Assembly (NCBI GenBank): GCA_025766275.1
Contig: JAFKAC010000096.1
Span: forward strand, 62,001 to 126,000
Direction: 5' to 3'
From: Lactarius indigo
Taxonomy: Eukaryota; Basidiomycota; Agaricomycetes; Russulales; Russulaceae
DNA length: 64,000 nucleotides
The position numbers were made by a program, and so were the translations under genes. Shown here piece by piece: positions 1 to 10,545 of this stretch. Position 1 is the first letter of the stretch; each line of letters opens with the position of its first letter. A model generated the notes under the pieces. It searched no databases. It was not told the DNA's origin and saw only the letters and a list, made by a program, of their open reading frames with translations.

Positions 1-840
1 CAACAATTGGAACAAACATCGCTCCATGCGTCGTCTTGTCCTGAGAGATCGTGTCCTAGAGCGATACATCAGGTGAATAAAATATGGAATATAGTCACAT
101 ACCGCCTCACGAAACGCCCAGTTACCTGACATGAGGTTAGAATATACGCGAGAACCATTCTTATCGTACTCTTCATATGGCGTGTATTCAAACTCGCCAT
201 CGAACTCCTTCGAGGCTAGTTGCTCCTTGAAGACAGAAAGGACGTCCCGTACGTTTAGCTCATAAGTCTCTTGCATCCACTGGGGAGCAGCCCCGGTTGG
301 TTGTGGCCCGCTGTATGATAATTGGTAAGTTGTCCAGCCAACTCCACCAGCCGATATTGAGTCGATCGTCCCATACATTTCCGCGGCACTCTTCCATGGG
401 ACTCCATCGCAGCTGCTGTGGTCAGTCTGATACATCATAACCGTTGCTCTCCAGAGATCAAGGCCCCGCTGAATATCGCCTGCAGAAGACTGAAGATGTA
501 TATAGTGGTAGTGCGCCCATTCGTATGCCAGCCTGTCACTGAAAGGGAGCCAAGGATTGCTGCGCGACTCCAACAATTCCGATGTCGGTGGTTGTGAGAG
601 ATCTCTGAGGAATCTGCCATCAGATGAACATGGCCAGGCTCATAAGGACTCAGCACCTTGTCATCATGCACGGGTTTGTGACATACCTGAGAGGTGGGGA
701 TGGCGTATGAATGTGTGCGACTGTAACGCTGCGGCCATCCCTGCAAATGTACTGTTCTTGCCGTGCTTCGAGTTCACATGCTTCGCCAAGCCTCCCTGTG
801 AGCGGAAATTATCTCTACAAAAGGAACAAAAAAAAGACAT
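1..840 (-). CDS. Plavaka-type transposase, N-terminal part (copy P1, partial)
   Basis: The first three exons of the transposase are at 687-840, 103-638 and 1-55 on the minus strand; the rest is outside the window. Exon 1 encodes a C2H2 zinc finger (Cys5, Cys8, His21, His26) that is expected to help bind transposon DNA. Exon 2 covers the family's N-terminal region ending with a conserved Met-Ser-Gly-Asn-Trp block. The visible part is identical to copy P2. It starts about 210 bp from the captured gene pieces, which are read the other way, so the two share a short divergent intergenic region. Whether this copy also has the premature stop seen in P2 cannot be told here. Confidence 0.8.
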
Positions 841-1049
841 GGCGCATAGGGTATGTAGGCAGAGGTTGGGTGGACTCGCTTAAAACCGTTGATCGTTGAA
901 AATGTTGAAACATTGAAGTTGAACACGGGAATTCCCGTCTTAGTCAGAACTGCGAAACTGATGGGGCGTCCGTCGTCTTTGAGCAATCGATCAGTTACTC
1001 CGTTACTCCTTCCTTTCTGACACTTTCTCCTCCCTTCCCTCCTCTTACA

Positions 1050-1520
1050 GTGGAAAATGATGCCTCCAATACTCGAGAAGCTGAAGAGAGAGCTTTCTCA
1101 GACATGATAGACCGTCAGATCGAGGAGGACTCCAAGAAATATAAGCGACAACGTGGTTACTCGGTGCGTATTCCTTTCCTTCCCCTGCTGTCCTCCCTTG
1201 CCTTCCCTCTTACTACGACGGAGAATATGCCTCTGATACCGCTCAGTTTATTCCCCAGAATGGCTACAGACCCGAAGAACTTCTCGCTTCCCGACCCATT
1301 TCTTCGAGAGCGCCCATGGCGTCGTCAACTTGAAGTTACTGTCTCTTTTTATACAGTTCTTTCAGGTGAATCACGAACGTATCTTGGCATGTGGGCTCAC
1401 CACCGAAGACCCACATTTCTTCAGCTCGACATCGCGCAAGCTGTTCAGGACTTGGCGGCGGACGAGATCATCGCCCTACCACAGAGTACGTCGCCTCCTC
1501 TCTTTTTCATCCCTTTTATA
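1050..1520 (+). pseudogene. Captured fragment resembling a fungal G-alpha subunit (in P1)
   Basis: Three coding-like pieces in order resemble a heterotrimeric G-protein alpha subunit. An exon at about 1051-1162 has a charged helix ending DRQIEEDSKKYKRQR, like the G-alpha N-terminal helix. A piece near 1258-1290 reads QNGYRPEELLASR, like the segment after the P-loop. A piece near 1428-1480 reads DIAQAVQDLAADEII, like the helical domain. The exon holding the GTP-binding P-loop is missing, so no working GTPase can result. The first exon is bounded by a TTACAG acceptor and a GTGCGT donor, so introns were kept and the capture was from DNA. A stretch of about 65 bp around 1366-1430 recurs at about 1530-1600. 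Recognition is from memory of the family and moderate only. Confidence 0.45.
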
Positions 1521-2125
1521 TATCTCTTTCAGGTTAATCGCGAACGTATCCTGGTGTGTCGGCTCACCACCGAAGATCCACATTTTTTCTTCAGCCTTGA
1601 ACGGCAGATGTTCCTCCGGATACCGTAAGCGGTGTATGGCAACGGCAACTTTTCTCGTGAGCAAGATAGAAATACACACAAGCCATATGATTCCACTCAG
1701 TGTTCCTCTCCCTTCTTTTTTCCGCCCCCTTCATCGTGCTCCTCATGTCGGCAGTGGAAAATAACGAGCACGACAAGCCCTCCACTCGTTTCTCATGGCT
1801 CAGGCCAAAGCAGTTGGACTCGGCTTCATTGTCTTCGGCCGAGAAACGTACCTCCTCTGAGCTTCGTGTCTCTGCGCCGATTGAAGACACTTCCAAGCCC
1901 GTATCATTCTTTGGTCTCTTCCGGTATTATTTCTTCCTTCCATTCATACCGTTTTCTCATCAGCTCCCCTCCCAGCTTCTCCACCCACTTTGAGCCCATT
2001 CTCAATGCTATCGGCCTCGTCGCTGCGATTGCCGCGGGTGCTGCTCAGGTGTGCCTGGAATTCCCTTCCCCAGGTTCTTCACAAGCTGTTCTGCTGACCC
2101 TCCCCTCATAGCCTCTGATGAGCCT

Positions 2126-2478
2126 GTGAAGGGCGACCCCGTGCGATTCGTGATCAAACGTGGTCACGCCACGCTCACCACGATTGGTCGCCTTTCTGGG
2201 TTCAAGTCTCATCAGCGCCACTATGGCCTCGTGGGCACCTTCGATTCCATCGAAGCCGCAGTTCACCTCTACGACAACAACTACGGTCCATTCTCCAGAG
2301 GTGGGGACTCTGGGGCCCTTATCGTCGGTTCCGAAGCCGAATTCACGGCCCCCTCACCGGTGGCACTGGTCCGACCGACTCGTCTGACATCACCTACGGC
2401 ACCCCGATGTACTGGCTCTGGGGAGATGTCATCAAGCCCCAGTTCCCAGGTGCCGACCTCTACTTTGACCTCCCTTAG
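2126..2478 (+). pseudogene. GDSG-type serine-protease-like fragment fused into the ABC piece (in P1)
   Basis: An open stretch encodes a piece like Agaricomycete chymotrypsin-fold proteins: KGDPVRFVIKRGHATLTTIG, then a segment with FSRGGDSGALIV around 2292-2327, then after a one-base frame change a GTGPTDSSDITYGTPMYWLW block and GADLYFD. The GDSG motif matches the catalytic-serine region of the trypsin fold. His and Asp partners are not identifiable, so activity is not claimed. It joins the ABC exon at the bases GATGAGCCTGTGAAGG, where the last ABC codons (PLMSL) and the first codons of this piece (DEPVKG) share the same nucleotides in different frames. Confidence 0.6.
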
Positions 2479-3190
2479 AACTAGGTTCGTCGCTTCCTTC
2501 TGCCTTCTGCTTTCATATTTATAACTGACAACGTCGATGTCAAGGCATTCGCGAGACGTTCTCGCATCGTATTTTCCTCTACGACCGCTCCCAGCTCTCC
2601 CATCCCCCACACTCCTTGTCTTCTGCAACTCGTTCTCGTTTCTTGGCGTTCTGTCATGTATTCGTTGGGCTGATGGCGCAGACAGGTGCTTTGATCGTCG
2701 AACGGCTATTCAGGTCCGTCTCTCGTCCATCTCGTCTTTTTCACACTCATAACTAACGACGTCCTGCAGCCTTGGCCTTGGCGAGCCATCTCGCAATCTG
2801 TTCGCGCGATTTCTTCCCCTTCCACTCTGCCCCATCTCTTTTCTCCGTCTGTGAACTTGTGCTTGTTTTCTTGACTCCCCGTTCTGTGCTCGCTGTTCGT
2901 TGGTGCAAGCCTGTGTTTTCGAAGGTTGGAATTGCTGTTCAAGTTCGTGTTCTTTCTCACCTCTCGCTCTTTCATACCGATGACTGACGACCTCGACGTC
3001 TAGCGCTTCGCCCAACCCGCGCGTTTTATTTGTCGCCTCGACTTCGTCGTCATTCTCTCGTTGGTGTCGGACGGACGCTTGGACCGGTGAATCACTGCCT
3101 TGGTTCGTTTCTCTTCCCTATGTCGTTCTTTCATCTTCGTTGACTTCTCCATTGCCCTCAAAAATCTTGATCTTAATGACCCAGGGTCAA
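2479..3190 (+). other. Captured sequence of unknown origin between ABC pieces (in P1)
   Basis: The 700 bp between the protease-like piece and the second ABC piece contain loosely repeated segments, each with a sequence like AACGACGTC or GACGACCTCGACGTC preceded by CTTTCATA or CTTTTTCACACTC. No protein family is recognised. The stretch may be decayed introns and exons of the protease-like gene or another captured gene. Confidence 0.4.
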
Positions 3191-4130
3191 CAACTAGAGC
3201 CGACCAACCCGCAAAGAACTTCCGTCACGTTGCTGCTCAAGATGCGTCTTACCTGATGTATATCGGTTCGTCACTCATCACTTCGCTGATACGCTACTCT
3301 GGTTCTGAATTACTAATTGGTATTGTCCATGTCCACACAGGCGTGGGCTTGTTCGTTTCTACGTACACCTACATGTGTATCTGGGTCTATACCGCTGAGG
3401 TCGCCGCTAAGCAAATTCGGCGAACGCTATCTCAAAGCAGTCCTCCGCCAGGATATTGCCTTCTTTGATAAAGTTGGCGCTGGTGAGATCACCACCCGCA
3501 TTCAGACCGACACCCGTTCGTGTTTCCTCTCGTTTTGTCCAAACACGTTGCTGAGGGTGGTACCCTTGCAGAAGAAGCTGTGTCCACGATCCGCACTGCT
3601 CAAGCTTTTGGCACCCAAAGTGCGCTCGCATCCTTATACGATATTCCTGTCCATAAGGCCCTCTCTGGATGGCCGGGCAGCGATCTGCCATGGCATCGGT
3701 CTCTCCAGCTTTTTCTTTGCCATCTATGCCACTTACGCTCTCGGTCAGTTTTTCGCCCTCCCTTTCTTTCTCTTATAATCCAACCGCGTGTTATTGACTT
3801 GCACACCGCATATACTAGCGTTCAGTTTTGGCACTACGCTCATCAACCAAGGTCATGCCGACACTGGCCTGATCATCAACGTCATCTTGGCAGTTCTTAT
3901 CGGTTCCTTTTCCCTCGCTCTTATGGCTCCCGACGCGCAGGGTATGAGTTACTTTTCTCTGCCTTGATTAATTATTGCTAATTCATGGACTTGTAGCTAT
4001 AACCCAGGGCTGTCGTGCCGCACCCAAAATATTTGGTACCATTGAACGCATACCCGCCATCGATTCGGCTAGTGAAGACGGCCTTAGACCAAGTCAAGTC
4101 ACCTTTGACGTTTCCGTGTTTCAGCTTCCT

Positions 4131-5262
4131 CTGACCCGGCGTCCTCACAGGTTCCCCTGGACTGGTTTTTCCCTGAGTATAGTACAGACCGTGGCGGCCG
4201 GGATGTCGACATGGGCGCCGAAAACTGGGCACGATCAAACGTATATCCACAGTGCGCCTACCTTTTTTTTTATTTGATTTCCGTGCCTCAACAAGCCTAG
4301 TGTGCCAGTGGTATCACGCAAGTCACCAAGAGATACACAATCTCACAGAAGGGACACAGGTATCGTACTACCGATGTGGCCGCGTGCACCACCGACGACA
4401 ACAATAGGGGGCAAACTGCCAATGCTAGGTGCGCCCACGACAACTATTACCTCGCCCTCCCCTCCTGCTGCCACCAGGTTAGCATGTCATACCGTAGAAT
4501 TGGCAGACGATGTGGTCCGCACATCCAACGTTGGGTGCTTCAGCACCAACGTCAACCAACGTCGCTCTGCTGGATCCTCAACAACTAGACATTAATGGAT
4601 GTATTATAACCTTCCCCGACGGTATGTGCATGTGTCAACCCTCTCATTCTCTAAGTTGCGAAGTACTTACTGTCCTCCGTCACTCTCTTAGCTCCAGGAT
4701 CTCCTTGGAATACCTTCAAGAATTCATATACTACGCATACACATTCTACACTTCCCTTACCTCCCATGAGACACGAGAGCTACAACACGACCAACTGCCT
4801 GATACACAACCCAGGGGTCATTGTGATGGCCGTTCCCAGCACAGGCTCAATGCCTCGTCGTCATATCACAACGTCACAAACCCCTTATGGACTGATGCAC
4901 AGCAGAGTGGTAGATTCGTTTCATGTAAGCTCCCCGTCCCACCGATCTGCCATTTATTAGATCAATACTTTCTTGATGGTCCCCTTGTTATGCTACAGGA
5001 CTTGGCCATACGCTAACTATTGCATCCCTGCCCTCAGTCTTCGTGTTTCATGTGGTGGACTATACCTTAATAGGACCTATCTATCATTCCGCCGTGTTTC
5101 CATTGCCGGAACCGTCCAATTTGGACTCCATTGCCACGGTTTTGGGGCTCCTAGGTAGGACTTATAGATATATTTGACCCGTCTTGCCTACTCAGTCTTT
5201 TCCCCTTAGCCTGTCTTTCACGTTCCCTTGTCCTTCTCTCCTGCGCATACCGTGTCACATCA
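4131..5262 (+). other. Uncharacterised captured or spacer sequence (in P1)
   Basis: No known gene is recognised. One exon-like open stretch at about 4151-4252, bounded upstream by CTCACAG and ending at a CAG, reads through VPLDWFFPEYSTDRGG with no stop; its source is unknown. The final 250 bp precede the ATG of the companion gene and may act as its promoter. Confidence 0.35.
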
Positions 5263-7654
5263 ATGCCAACCACCCGTCGAACCCGAAGTGTCACAACAAA
5301 GTCTGTACCTGACACCACTACCAACAGCGGCAACACCCTTACTCCCACAAGTGACGAGCACCCTTCAACTAAGGGGCCAGGTAAGTGAGGCCAAAAGCCC
5401 ACTGTTGCCAGCGCTCATCATTCTTCAGATGTCGACGTTGACAAAGGTCTCGGCACAGTGGTGGCTAACAAAAAGGCTACTGGACGTCCGGGAAAAGTAA
5501 GACAAGGTGTGGGTTTTGGCTACGATGACAGTCAAACCGCTGACAATAGAGTAGCCCCGAAAGGAGAAAGACGAAGCGCACAAGTAAAGGCCGCTGTGGC
5601 TACTCGCACACTTCCAAGTCGACCAGGCCGTAACGTTCACCCTGCAGGTCAGCCAAAACCCCGACGCAGCAAGGAACAGATTGAGGCCGACCGTCAAGCT
5701 GGGGCGAAGGCCCTCAAGGAGAAGCTGCACGAGGTCCAGATGGCAAAGGAACACCTCACACAGTTGAATTTAATGGAAGAACACGAGGAGGATGACCTGC
5801 CCATATTACACCCGCAACGCTTATCTACCGCAATTCGTAAGCGGCGCCACATTGATGTAGAGAGTGACGATGAGTGCTTCGACTTGAGGGAGGCCGACAA
5901 TGGCTTCAACTCTGACGACTCTTCGTCCGAATCCGACAAGGCCACCAAAACACAAAAGAAGGCCAGTGTTTAACGTCATATATAGATCTGTCGGTTCGTC
6001 ACTCATACTGCCAACAGTCTCAGGGTAACAAACGCGTCAAGGGTGCGGCCCGTCAAGAACTTATAACAAGGATGGAAGACTTACGTGGCGCCGAACACAC
6101 TGAGAAGACCCATTCAAAGCACGATATTGGAAAGTGAGACGTGCACAATCACTGCACCTTTGCATAACTCTGACCCATTGTGAAACAAGCAGGTTCATGG
6201 CACAAGACCTTCGTCGCAAGAAATACGCGAACTCTGGTCTTCGACTGCAAGCTCTCGCTGTACCAAACCCTGTTCCCATTCCCACTCTGGTCCAGCAGCC
6301 AGGTGTCACTGACCCGTTTGAGCTTGGGGGCCTTGGTGACAGTGACCTCGAAGAAACGTGCCCAGCGGTTGCGGAAATTCAATCTCTGGTCTCGGACAAG
6401 CCACCTCGCGTGAATGAGGTATTCCTTGCATGTCATCTCATCAGAATTCTCATGATTCTTATTTTACCAGCTTGTGAAGATCGGAATGAAAGCAGACATC
6501 CGCCCAGGTAGATTGCAAGCCACACGGAAAGTGAGTCAATATATTTTTTTACTTGGTTGTTCCGACTCATTTGACCCCAAACGTATCAACTAGATACCCA
6601 AATCAAAAGCAACGAAAGCAACAGTCAAGAAGGACGCATCATATAAGCAACACGAACCCAGCAAGTCCCTTACCGAGGCACATACCGACATCACTCGTCA
6701 GTGCCTCGACGATTCACGTTGGACTCGCATCTTTCTTCCAACACTGTCCCATGCTCTTTATATTTCTGACCACCCATTTACTGATTGGGTGCGGGAGTCC
6801 GGTGCCCTTGTTGAGGCTGTGCAGGTTGTGTTTGACCTCTCATTCACAAATATTTCATACACGCTGAGCCCGCAAGATGGCATCGTTAAGGCGGTATGTC
6901 ACATGATCCTTGTGCGGTTGACTAACTAATGTTTCCTGATAGGCCTATGACCGAATGAAGACTCGAAGGTCGAAGCTCGCAAGTGATGTCCTTCTGCTAG
7001 TGAAGACATTTTTCGAGCGTTCTGAGTTCAAGGACCAACCAGACAAGATCAGGGATTATGTCCACTGGGCGTTGCGGTCAGGTGGACCAGCTTACTACGA
7101 AAACCCTGTCCCAAAGTCCAGCAAGCTTCGGAAGGATGACCCAAACTACAAGGTGAGTTTATTTTTGCTGTTGGAGATTGTTGCTCATGCTCATGACGCA
7201 TGTTAGAAACCCGATGGGTTTTTGCGCTCACAGTTCATCCTCCCAGTTGCCGAGACATACTTAAGCTTTGCATCAAGGTCAGTTCTCCGTCCATCTCTTG
7301 GACCAAAGAGCCCGCCAAAAGGGCTTTATGTGATGATTTTAACCGCGGTGTGTTGGCATCACTATTTGCAGCAACTCATCCCAGGCCCATTATCTGACAA
7401 GTTTACAGGTTGAGCGTGCGATGAGAGCCCACTTGACAGGTGGATTCAACGCACCTGGTGATTTCAATCACCGAACCACCTGGAACTCGATGAAAGACTT
7501 TGATAGGATCCTCAGCCAAGTCAGCGAGTCTCGCTGGGCACAAGCTCTGAATTTTGTGGCCTATGATGAAGAGAATCGTGTTGATGAATCGCTATTGTCA
7601 GCATATCGTGCTGACTTTTATCTTTCATCTAGCCCTACAAAGTCTCGGAATTAG
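5263..7654 (+). CDS. Plavaka-associated companion protein, 651 residues (copy in P1)
   Basis: Nine exons give one open frame: 5263-5380, 5429-5967, 6018-6133, 6193-6418, 6471-6530, 6594-6893, 6943-7152, 7207-7347 and 7409-7654. They total 1,956 bp, divisible by three, with GT-AG introns throughout. The N-terminal third is basic and low in complexity, with an acidic serine-rich patch before exon 3. The C-terminal half has a folded look (for example QFILPVAETYLSFA, and VERAMRAHLTGGFN across the last splice) and resembles the fungal DUF6532-type domain found near Agaricomycete transposons; that link is from memory and tentative. The function is unknown. It sits next to the inner terminal repeat in both copies and is intact in both, which suggests it is needed for, or carried with, transposition. 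Confidence 0.72.
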
Positions 7655-7927
7655 CACTTATTGCCCATTGTTTGACCTCTAATCATAGTATTTTGTCGTG
7701 GCTTTTAATCCTAGCTATTCTCTACTCTATCTTATACTACTTAAGAACACATTTAGACATATAGTACAGTTTTCGAGTTATTGTAGTTTCCTCTAGTTTT
7801 CCGGGTTTTTTCCCCTGTCGCTACCTTAGGTTTTCGTAAAAATCGACTCAGGTCACCAAGTCTCTGAATGAGTATGGTTTTTATTGTTTTTAACGGTTTT
7901 TGATGGTTTTTCGGGTTGCGAAACCGG

Positions 7928-7955
7928 CGAAAACTTTTCTGTCAAATTGCTGATG
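7928..7955 (+). repeat. Terminal inverted repeat of P1 (inner end)
   Basis: Read on the minus strand it begins CATCAGCAATTTGACAG, identical to 24514-24541 and near-identical to the complement of 34952-34979. The subterminal 270 bp toward the companion gene are rich in repeated GGTTTTT and TTTCGGG runs and hold no gene. Confidence 0.85.
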
Positions 7956-7986
7956 TAACAACAGCAGGACTTTTCCAGTCGGTCAT
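7956..7986 (-). CDS. 7TM-B, first part of exon 1 (separated from the rest)
   Basis: On the minus strand, from the ATG at 7984-7986, 31 bases read M-T-D-W-K-S-P-A-V-V plus one base, the same N-terminus as the other four 7TM copies. The frame stops at the terminal repeat of P1. The continuation (T-A-E-Y and the exon 1 donor) is at 34980-34994, 27 kb away and on the plus strand, next to the far end of P2. This fits insertion of P2 into exon 1 followed by inversion of the interior. The split copy cannot encode a protein as it stands. Confidence 0.82.
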
Positions 7987-8394
7987 GTTAAGGAAGAAAC
8001 AGGACCGGCGCGACGATATGAGGGTTCAGATAGGACGGACAAAAGTAGATCCGCGTACCATGCATGAAGTGGTTTCAATATATGCAAAGCAAACCTATAA
8101 AAAAACAGAAATGTCAGTACACAGCACGAGCAAGGTGCTCAGCGCTCACTAGCGCTCACTGGCAGCGCTCAGGCCCGGAGCCCGTCCCCCTATCTAGTTG
8201 ATAGTGCCACACCTCAGTGACTTCGTTACAGTAATAGCTTCCGAATTTTGCCACACATACGCCACATGATGACATCAAGATCAGGATAAGGGCGCATCTG
8301 ATTGCCAGTATCTCACATACCGTGACATTTGATTTACAGTGCAACCCCACTAGAGTACATCAAACCAAGTCGCAAGGATGTCAAGAATCACACA
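7987..8394. promoter_or_regulatory. Divergent upstream region of 7TM-B and a conserved exon-like ORF
   Basis: The 400 bp between the 7TM ATG and the divergent 99-base open exon recur with each 7TM copy (23240-23606, 44823-45201, 51392-51790, 61675-62054). A shared pattern is a stretch reading CATATATTGAAACCACTTC on the 7TM strand, present in most copies. A divergent promoter is inferred from position; no TATA box was confirmed. Confidence 0.4.
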
Positions 8395-8493
8395 ATGGAT
8401 GAGTCGACGAGTTCTCTAACTCAAACCTCAGTCTCTTTCACTGATTGTAATGCAATTTCCGACTTGACCGTCTATGACATTATTCAAGTTGTA
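8395..8493 (+). CDS. Conserved exon-like ORF divergent from 7TM-B
   Basis: A 33-codon open stretch starts with ATG (M-D-E-S) and ends at a GTAAGT donor; the last residues resemble ADLTVYDDIV of the sister copies. Sister copies lie at 23607-23705, 44738-44822, 51296-51391 and 61582-61674, always divergent from a 7TM gene. Lengths of 99, 99, 85, 96 and 93 bp show at least one frame break. No downstream exon could be followed with confidence, so this may be the remnant of a lost gene. The function is unknown. Confidence 0.3.
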
Positions 8494-9470
8494 GTAAGTT
8501 TTTGTGAAAAACTCGGAAGTAACTTTGAAGCTGTGGGTCATCGATTACATGATTGAGAAGGCGATTGGTGAGGCCTGTGAGGTCTATGAGGCGCAACCCC
8601 GCAGGGATCCACATAATCCACTGCCACCACCGCGACCACCGCGCAATCGGGGATCGTTGATTGGGCATCGCTCTCAACACTTTCACTGCTCCATGTCATG
8701 ACCCCGCGGTCTCGATAGCTTCGTGGCGCAGCCTAGTTTCTTGCCGTGTACTGGCACTTGGTCTACGTCTCAAACATGCCACGCTGCAGGATACGGTGCG
8801 TACACTCGACTTGTATGTCCAGTCGCCTCATATCAACTTTTCCGGCCCTTCCTCATCCTGCATAAATGTCCCTTTCATGTCCGTCTTTATTCGGGCCATC
8901 CTCATCATTTATCCTTTTCTCCACATGGCCCACTCCACTGGGTTATCGCTATCACTACGCTATCACCACGCTATCACCACCGCATTTAGACCGGGCGCCG
9001 AAGCCACAATTTATACTCTTGTACGTCCCTTTTTCTTTTCTTTTCTAGCGTGTTCCTCTTTTCCTCTCGCCTTGGTCCCCGGACGATTCAATCACTTTAG
9101 CCTTCGCCTTCACTAAGTCTCGCTCGCGACGTACTCTCTCTTCCTGATTTGCTCTTGGATTGGCTACCTCTTATCTTGTCACTCCGCCTTAGCGTTCCGT
9201 TCCTGTCCCCGTTCCATTCTCCTCGCATTCTATTTCGTTAGCCCTTACAACTCCTACTCACTCCTTTCTCCCTTCTCCATATCGTTTTGATCATAGGTAC
9301 CGGGTTTCTCCATGTGCACAAAACTCCTCTTACTTACTGAATGTATCGGCGCGTCGCCTACGCCCTTTTTCTTGATCCCAGGGCGAGCCAGGTTTGATCA
9401 ATGATACCCCTATCATCTAAATTTGCAGGGCTGCCATCAATGCGCCCAAGCGTCAGACCTGGCCCCTTTC
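8494..9470 (+). repeat. Array spacer block S1, unit copy next to P1
   Basis: Related blocks lie at 23706-24513 (same orientation) and 43815-44737, 50405-51295 and 60720-61581 (opposite orientation). All are pyrimidine-rich on this strand and share runs such as TTGCCGTGTACTGGCACTTGG and CGTCGCCTACGCC. Short open frames do not keep a common reading frame among copies, so no gene is called. Confidence 0.6.
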
Positions 9471-10545
9471 TGCAGTCGGCTCCGGATCGAGGCCTGATAG
9501 GCCTGATCTGTTTCGGATTCGGCCAAACACCGGCCGTTTGCTCGCTGTCCCCCCGATCCTTACATTCACAGCTTCACTCTTGTTTTTCTTTCTTACGTGC
9601 CTTCATACCCTCCCCTGTCGCCTCCCCCTATACGTTTTCTAAAAAAAAAACCGCTCCGCCTGTCGGACTTATTGATCCAAGTCCACACATTCCATCGCTC
9701 ATATCGTTGTCATAAATCCGGTTCCAAACTAGGCTTTGTCACATATACAATGTGCGTCGCGCCCTCTTAACGAGTAGTCCATCTATTCTACAAAATTTGG
9801 ACGTCGTCAATCAACCGGTGATATCCGACAAGATCCTCCGCGACTAAGTAGCGACCTGCGATTCCCGACATGAAGTGAGGTCTCAACGTTCGGACGTTCA
9901 AGACGATTCTCGCGCAGGTACTGTCATACACTCTGCGTGCTAAGGAGGCTCTGCGCCGATATCATAGTGTATGCAGAACCCTGGGTCAGATATTGGAGTT
10001 TAAAATGATTCGAGACCTCTGGCCCATTTTTCAGGTCCCATTTTTTGTTTTGAGGCTGCCTCTGCACGTAGGGACACTGCGCAAACAACCCGGGCTGCCT
10101 TGGGTTCAGGGAGTTAATCCGCGCTATCCGTCGCGCAGACCTCCGCACGGCGCGTAACATTGTACACATGTCCGCTTGGGTCGAGTGCGCGTCGCCCCGA
10201 GTTGCTAAAGGCACGCGATTGTGCGAGATGCTCCAGAACACGGAGAAGTGGACAGACTGAACTATCGAGGGCTCTGACGCCCTAGGAGAATGGCACTAAG
10301 TTGAAAGTAGATACAGGAAGCATTTATACAGGAAAGAAGGGAAAAACAGTCTAGGAGATCGCAAAGTCAAGGCAAAGGTGATACTGTAATCCGAATCGGC
10401 CGATTCGCGGGAAAGTGTGGGCCGCACGGCCCGGGTGCGGAAAGGCTCATATTGATTTCGTGCTGTCACGGTGGCCTTGACGCGGCGAGTTGGGATCATG
10501 TCGAGTACAGTGGTAGTACAGTATACGTACTCGAGCGTATTTGAA
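9471..10545 (-). repeat. Spacer block R, copy 1
   Basis: About 1.1 kb related to 42690-43815 and 59640-60719 on the plus strand and to a diverged piece at about 48180-48740. On the minus strand it has a TATA-like TGTATAAATG at 10321-10330 followed by a segment conserved in all copies, including a GCGACGCG-rich part. Coding potential is unclear: open frames are short and differ among copies. Confidence 0.5.

Larger units (their letters stand above)
1745..4130 (+). pseudogene. Captured ABC-B (Mdr/Ste6-like) transporter fragment, broken (in P1)
   Basis: This is the first membrane half of a multidrug-type ABC transporter, with introns. It begins with an ATG at 1745 and an N-terminal tail leading into PVSFFGLFR, then an intron, then LNAIGLVAAIAAGAAQ, another intron and PLMSL at about 2110-2125, where it is interrupted by foreign sequence. 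It resumes near 3190 with AAQDASYLMYIG, GVGLFVSTYTYMCIWVY, then LRQDIAFFDKVGAGEITTRI, and later LAEEAVSTIRTAQAFGTQ and VILAVLIGSFSLALMAPDAQ. It stops near IPAIDSASEDGL, just before the first nucleotide-binding domain. One frameshift lies near 3421 and another near 3660, and about 75 residues are missing after the RIQTDT motif. No Walker motif is present. It cannot transport. Confidence 0.82.
1..7955 (-). mobile_element. Plavaka-type DNA transposon, copy P1 (left part outside window)
   Basis: This is the inner 7,955 bp of a large DNA transposon whose transposase end lies beyond the left edge. It is the reverse complement of 24514-32468; position x pairs with 32469-x. I found only two mismatches: T at 2912 against C opposite 29557, and T at 7816 against C opposite 24653. 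Both are C-to-T changes before a G. The inner end is a terminal inverted repeat matching both ends of copy P2. Contents from the inner end outward are a 651-residue companion gene, an uncharacterised stretch, captured ABC-transporter, protease-like and G-alpha-like pieces, and the start of the transposase on the minus strand. Family assignment rests on the transposase sequence. Confidence 0.88.
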
